This document shows, in pieces, positions 24,446-27,098 of a DNA stretch of 27,098 bases. Source of the DNA: RPQK01 sp041946865 (GTDB lineage Bacteria > Acidobacteriota > UBA6911 > RPQK01); the NCBI GenBank assembly GCA_041946865.1, contig JBHGBF010000045.1, positions 1 to 27,098 of the forward strand, read 5' to 3'. Below the pieces are notes generated by a model. It was not told where the DNA came from. It was given only the letters and a program-made list of their open reading frames with translations, and ran no database searches. How positions within the stretch are numbered: the stretch's first letter is position 1; every line of letters starts with the position of its first letter. The translations under genes were made by a program, and so were the position numbers.

Positions 24446-26941
24446 TTGAAAGCGTTATGTGCGGTCGAGAAAAAGACGTTGGTGTGTTTCGTCTTGATAG
24501 CTGTTTGGCGGCTGGGAGGCCTTGAGGCCGCTCCGAGTATCTCTCAGATTCAGTTCCCCGCTCAGGTTTCGAAGTTCGCCAAATTCGAAGTCACTTTTCA
24601 GATAGGTTCCACCACTGCGCAAAACCTGCAGTGGCCCTACGATCCGGCGCCTCCGCCCGGTGTGCCGGCAGGGACGGGAATCAGCGTCGACATTCTGGTC
24701 ACCCCTGACAACTGGGCCACGGTCCATGCCCAGCCGGCTTTCTACTATCAAGAGTTCCTGAATGAGACCCGGGACGGAAAGCCTTGGTCCTACCCGACCG
24801 GGAATTTTTCGTGGAAAGCCCGCTTCTCGCCTCCGACTGCCGGCGCGTGGCAGTTCAAGTTGCGCGCCCGCGATGCGGGTGGGACGTCCGAAAGCCCTGC
24901 CCAATCTTTCACGGTTCTCGATTCTTCTCATCCGGGATTCGTCAGGGTCAGCAGCCGCGACCCGCGCTACTTCGAGCACGACGATGGAACCTTCTTTCCG
25001 GGCCTGGGGTATAACCTGCAACCAAGGCTGACCGAAGCCGAGATCCAGAGTTTTGCGGCCAACGGCATTCAGCTGCTCCGCGTCTGGTGGTCATCGCTTT
25101 CAATCTTCGGCTCTCAGTGGAATCCCTATTACGAGCTCCGAAACCAGTATCTTGGCTACGTCCCTCGCACGGGCCTCGTTCCCTTTACGGACGACACGAC
25201 CGGTGAAACGTCCATCAAGATGAGGATCGATTACGAGGCCGGGGGCAACACCGGCTGGTTTGACGGGTGCCGCGTCATCGGGACCTGGGGGCCTCCCCAG
25301 GAAGTCAAACCGAACACCACTTATCGAATCTCCGTCAAATACCGGGGATTCAATATCGCCGGTCCAAGAAACGCAGTCAGCCCCGCTTATGGTTTCGTCG
25401 TAAAGACGGGTGTCGCGACTCCCGGCCAGGTTTTCGAGCCCGGAGTCGGGAACGTGCTGACTAATTATGGGCTCAACACCCCTTCGGGCTGGGGAACTCT
25501 TGACGGCTCCTGGAGCTCCGGCACCCGCAGCTTCCTGCCCTCTTTCTACTTCGTCATGGAGAATGTGACTCAGGGCGAGGTCTACGTTGATTCCGTCTCC
25601 CTGCGTGAACACCTGGGAGGGGGGCAATTGGGGCCCGAGATCCTGCATAAGCCGTCGATGGAGCATCACCTGTACTTCCAGCAGCACGACTCTTTCTGGC
25701 TCGATCAGATCATGAGCTGGGCAGAGCAATACGGGGTCTACCTGAAAGCAGTCATCCTCGAGAAGGATGAGAAAATAACAAAGAAGATCGGGTTTGACGG
25801 CAGTTTCACCAACGACAGTATCGCCAACTTCTACGGCAATTACCGCCAGGTGACGAAAGTTCGCTGGCTTCAGCAGGCCTGGTGGCGCTACCTGCAGGCC
25901 CGCTGGGGTTACTCACCGAACCTCCATTCCTGGGAGCTGTGCAACGAAGGCGACCCGGCTTACGGCTCTCATTTTGCGCTGACCGATGAGCTGGGCAAGT
26001 TCATGCACGGCCGGGTCTTTGGTGTCGCTGTCGCGGACGGCGACGGCATCAGGTGCCAGTACCGGCATCCGAACGCCCATCTGGTTACCACTTCTTTCTG
26101 GCACTCTTTGCCCTCGAACACCTTTTGGGCGAACGCCAAATACCCGAACGTCGACTATGTCGATGTCCATGCTTACATCAGCACCGGCTGGCTGAATAAC
26201 CCGGCTCATGAAACCGATGCCGCTCTCTACCACCTGGATTACAGCGCCGAGTGCCGTAAGAACGTCGACTACTACTCCGACCAGGCCGGCTGGCCCACCA
26301 AGCCGATTGTCCGCGGGGAAGCGGGAATCGACTTTGTAAACACTCAAGCTGAGAATCCCGACCTGGCTCGCGATACCCAAGGGATATGGCTGCACAACTA
26401 CCTGTGGTCTTGCCTGGATCCCGGGGCGCTCTATGAGCAGTACTGGTGGAAGAACAACCTGCGGAGTCAGCCCGGACCCGATGGCCAGCCGGGTCTTTAC
26501 GAGGTCTACAAATCATTCTTCGATTTCGTGAGGAACCTGCCGGTCAACAACGGCCGGTATGCCGACGCGGCCGCCGCGGCTTCCGATCCCGGGCTGCGGG
26601 TTGTCGGCCAGAAGAACGTGACCGACAGCGCCGCTCACTTGTGGATCCAGAACCGGCAGCACACCTGGCGGAACGTCGTCGATAATGTGTCCATCGCGCC
26701 TGTAAGCGGGACCGTCACCGTCAGCGGCTTTACCCCCCTTGCCGCTTACGCGCTCCAGTGGTGGAACACTTACCAGGGCGGCTGGTCTTCGAACGAGACC
26801 GTGACCGCTTCGACCACCGGCACGATAACCATTGCGGTGCCGCCGCTTGTCACGGATCTTGCTCTCAAGCTGACCAGGACCGCCATGCCTTCTGCTCCGG
26901 CTGCTCCGACGGGGTTGAAGCTTCAATCGATTCAGCCCTAG
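24446..26941 (+). CDS. Secreted clan-A-type glycoside hydrolase with inserted beta-sandwich
   Basis: 831 aa from TTG. Signal peptide about 1-29 (KKTLVCFVLIAVW core, GGLEA before the mature end). A DUF5060-like beta domain spans 30-157 (KFAKFEVTFQIG, SVDILVTPDNWATVHAQPAF). The barrel begins at 163-216 (HPGFVRVSSRDPRYFEHDDG, FFPGLGYN, NGIQLLRVWW). Residues about 225-390 form a jelly-roll insert resembling a family 4/9-type carbohydrate-binding module. The barrel resumes with QIMSWAEQYGVYLKAVILEK. Probable acid/base Glu501 (SWELCNEGD) and nucleophile Glu625 (PIVRGEAGID) match clan A retaining enzymes; DYVDVHAY lies between them. A C-terminal beta domain spans about 715-812. It likely cleaves beta-linked glycans outside the cell, perhaps the cluster's own polymer. 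Exact GH family not assigned. Confidence 0.88.
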   Translation: MKALCAVEKKTLVCFVLIAVWRLGGLEAAPSISQIQFPAQVSKFAKFEVTFQIGSTTAQNLQWPYDPAPPPGVPAGTGISVDILVTPDNWATVHAQPAFYYQEFLNETRDGKPWSYPTGNFSWKARFSPPTAGAWQFKLRARDAGGTSESPAQSFTVLDSSHPGFVRVSSRDPRYFEHDDGTFFPGLGYNLQPRLTEAEIQSFAANGIQLLRVWWSSLSIFGSQWNPYYELRNQYLGYVPRTGLVPFTDDTTGETSIKMRIDYEAGGNTGWFDGCRVIGTWGPPQEVKPNTTYRISVKYRGFNIAGPRNAVSPAYGFVVKTGVATPGQVFEPGVGNVLTNYGLNTPSGWGTLDGSWSSGTRSFLPSFYFVMENVTQGEVYVDSVSLREHLGGGQLGPEILHKPSMEHHLYFQQHDSFWLDQIMSWAEQYGVYLKAVILEKDEKITKKIGFDGSFTNDSIANFYGNYRQVTKVRWLQQAWWRYLQARWGYSPNLHSWELCNEGDPAYGSHFALTDELGKFMHGRVFGVAVADGDGIRCQYRHPNAHLVTTSFWHSLPSNTFWANAKYPNVDYVDVHAYISTGWLNNPAHETDAALYHLDYSAECRKNVDYYSDQAGWPTKPIVRGEAGIDFVNTQAENPDLARDTQGIWLHNYLWSCLDPGALYEQYWWKNNLRSQPGPDGQPGLYEVYKSFFDFVRNLPVNNGRYADAAAAASDPGLRVVGQKNVTDSAAHLWIQNRQHTWRNVVDNVSIAPVSGTVTVSGFTPLAAYALQWWNTYQGGWSSNETVTASTTGTITIAVPPLVTDLALKLTRTAMPSAPAAPTGLKLQSIQP

Positions 26942-26980
26942 GAAGTGCTAAACCCACGGCCTATGCCCGTGCGACCGTGT

Positions 26981-27022
26981 GCCCAAGGCGCATGATGGGC
27001 TCCGAAAGAGTGCTGAAGCCAC
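26981..27022. repeat. Dispersed repeat module A, copy 2
   Basis: Matches 13425-13471 with small gaps (CCCAAGG, ATGGGCTCCGAAAGAGTGC, AGCCAC). Together with the adjacent module B it fills the tail after the hydrolase gene. A 5-bp CACGG/CCGTG stem at about 26955-26972 precedes it, without a U-run, so it is a weak terminator candidate at best. Confidence 0.7.
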
Positions 27023-27023
27023 T

Positions 27024-27089
27024 GCTCCGGAAATACGGCCGAAAGTGCGGGCAGGCTTTTATCGTGGCCGGACTCTCCAGAGTCCGGCA
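27024..27089. repeat. Dispersed repeat module B, copy 2
   Basis: A 63/66 match to 13261-13326, including the perfect palindrome at its right end. The sequence diverges right after the palindrome (CTGGACTTT here, GCGCCGGCC at the first copy), and the window then stops, so whether an inverted partner arm follows is unknown. Confidence 0.9.
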
Positions 27090-27098
27090 CTGGACTTT

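Noticed and set aside
22284..24446. 720-codon open frame on the minus strand opposite the beta-helix gene
   Set aside because: Its product is Arg/Gly/Val-rich with no domain, and the plus-strand frame has a signal peptide, strong ribosome site and clear beta-helix and CBM6 motifs. It is a GC-rich antisense shadow.

Overview
This window holds most of a large cell-surface polysaccharide (exopolysaccharide, capsule or O-antigen-like) locus from a GC-rich Gram-negative bacterium. Two outer-membrane-type export proteins with SLBB-like repeats indicate a diderm cell. Several features suggest Acidobacteriota: long AlkP-superfamily proteins beside glycosyltransferases, choice-of-anchor-D-like and CBM6-like secreted proteins, and many palindromic intergenic repeats. 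That assignment is an impression without database support. No rRNA, tRNA, CRISPR array or transposase gene is visible.

Layout. From about 22.04 kb down to the left edge, every gene lies on the minus strand, with short gaps or 4-19 bp overlaps, so it reads as one or a few long operons. In transcription order these are: two tandem SLBB export proteins; a GalE-like epimerase; a UDP-galactopyranose-mutase-like (UGM-like) FAD protein with a C-terminal membrane domain; two GT4 and one GT2 glycosyltransferases; a 0.5-kb gap filled with palindromic repeats; a small membrane protein; a GT39/ArnT-like membrane glycosyltransferase; a DPM1-like polyprenyl-phosphate glycosyltransferase; an ICMT-like membrane methyltransferase; and a second UGM-like FAD protein. 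A 108-bp palindrome follows. Beyond it lie a radical SAM protein, a Wzx-like flippase, a polytopic membrane protein, a small membrane protein, an AlkP-superfamily hydrolase, a degenerate AlkP paralogue, and a GT2 gene that runs off the left edge through a 22-bp tandem repeat. To the right of a 185-bp divergent intergenic region, two plus-strand genes encode secreted carbohydrate-active proteins: a beta-helix protein with a CBM6-like domain, and a clan-A-type glycoside hydrolase. The window ends in a second copy of a repeat seen at 13.3 kb.

How the genes may work together (inference): nucleotide-sugar and lipid-linked sugar donors are made by the epimerase, UGM-like proteins and DPM1-like protein. 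GT2, GT4 and GT-C enzymes assemble and decorate the repeat unit, the flippase moves it across the inner membrane, and the SLBB proteins export the polymer. AlkP, radical SAM and ICMT-like proteins may add or remove non-sugar groups, and the two secreted proteins may bind or trim the polymer. No priming phosphoglycosyltransferase, chain-length regulator (Wzc/PCP) or obvious Wzy polymerase is seen in the window.

The most notable signals are three. A membrane domain is fused to one UGM-like protein but stands alone near the other, which suggests a split and a fused version of one membrane complex. An AlkP-fold pseudoenzyme is translationally coupled to its intact paralogue. There are also several families of structured intergenic repeats.
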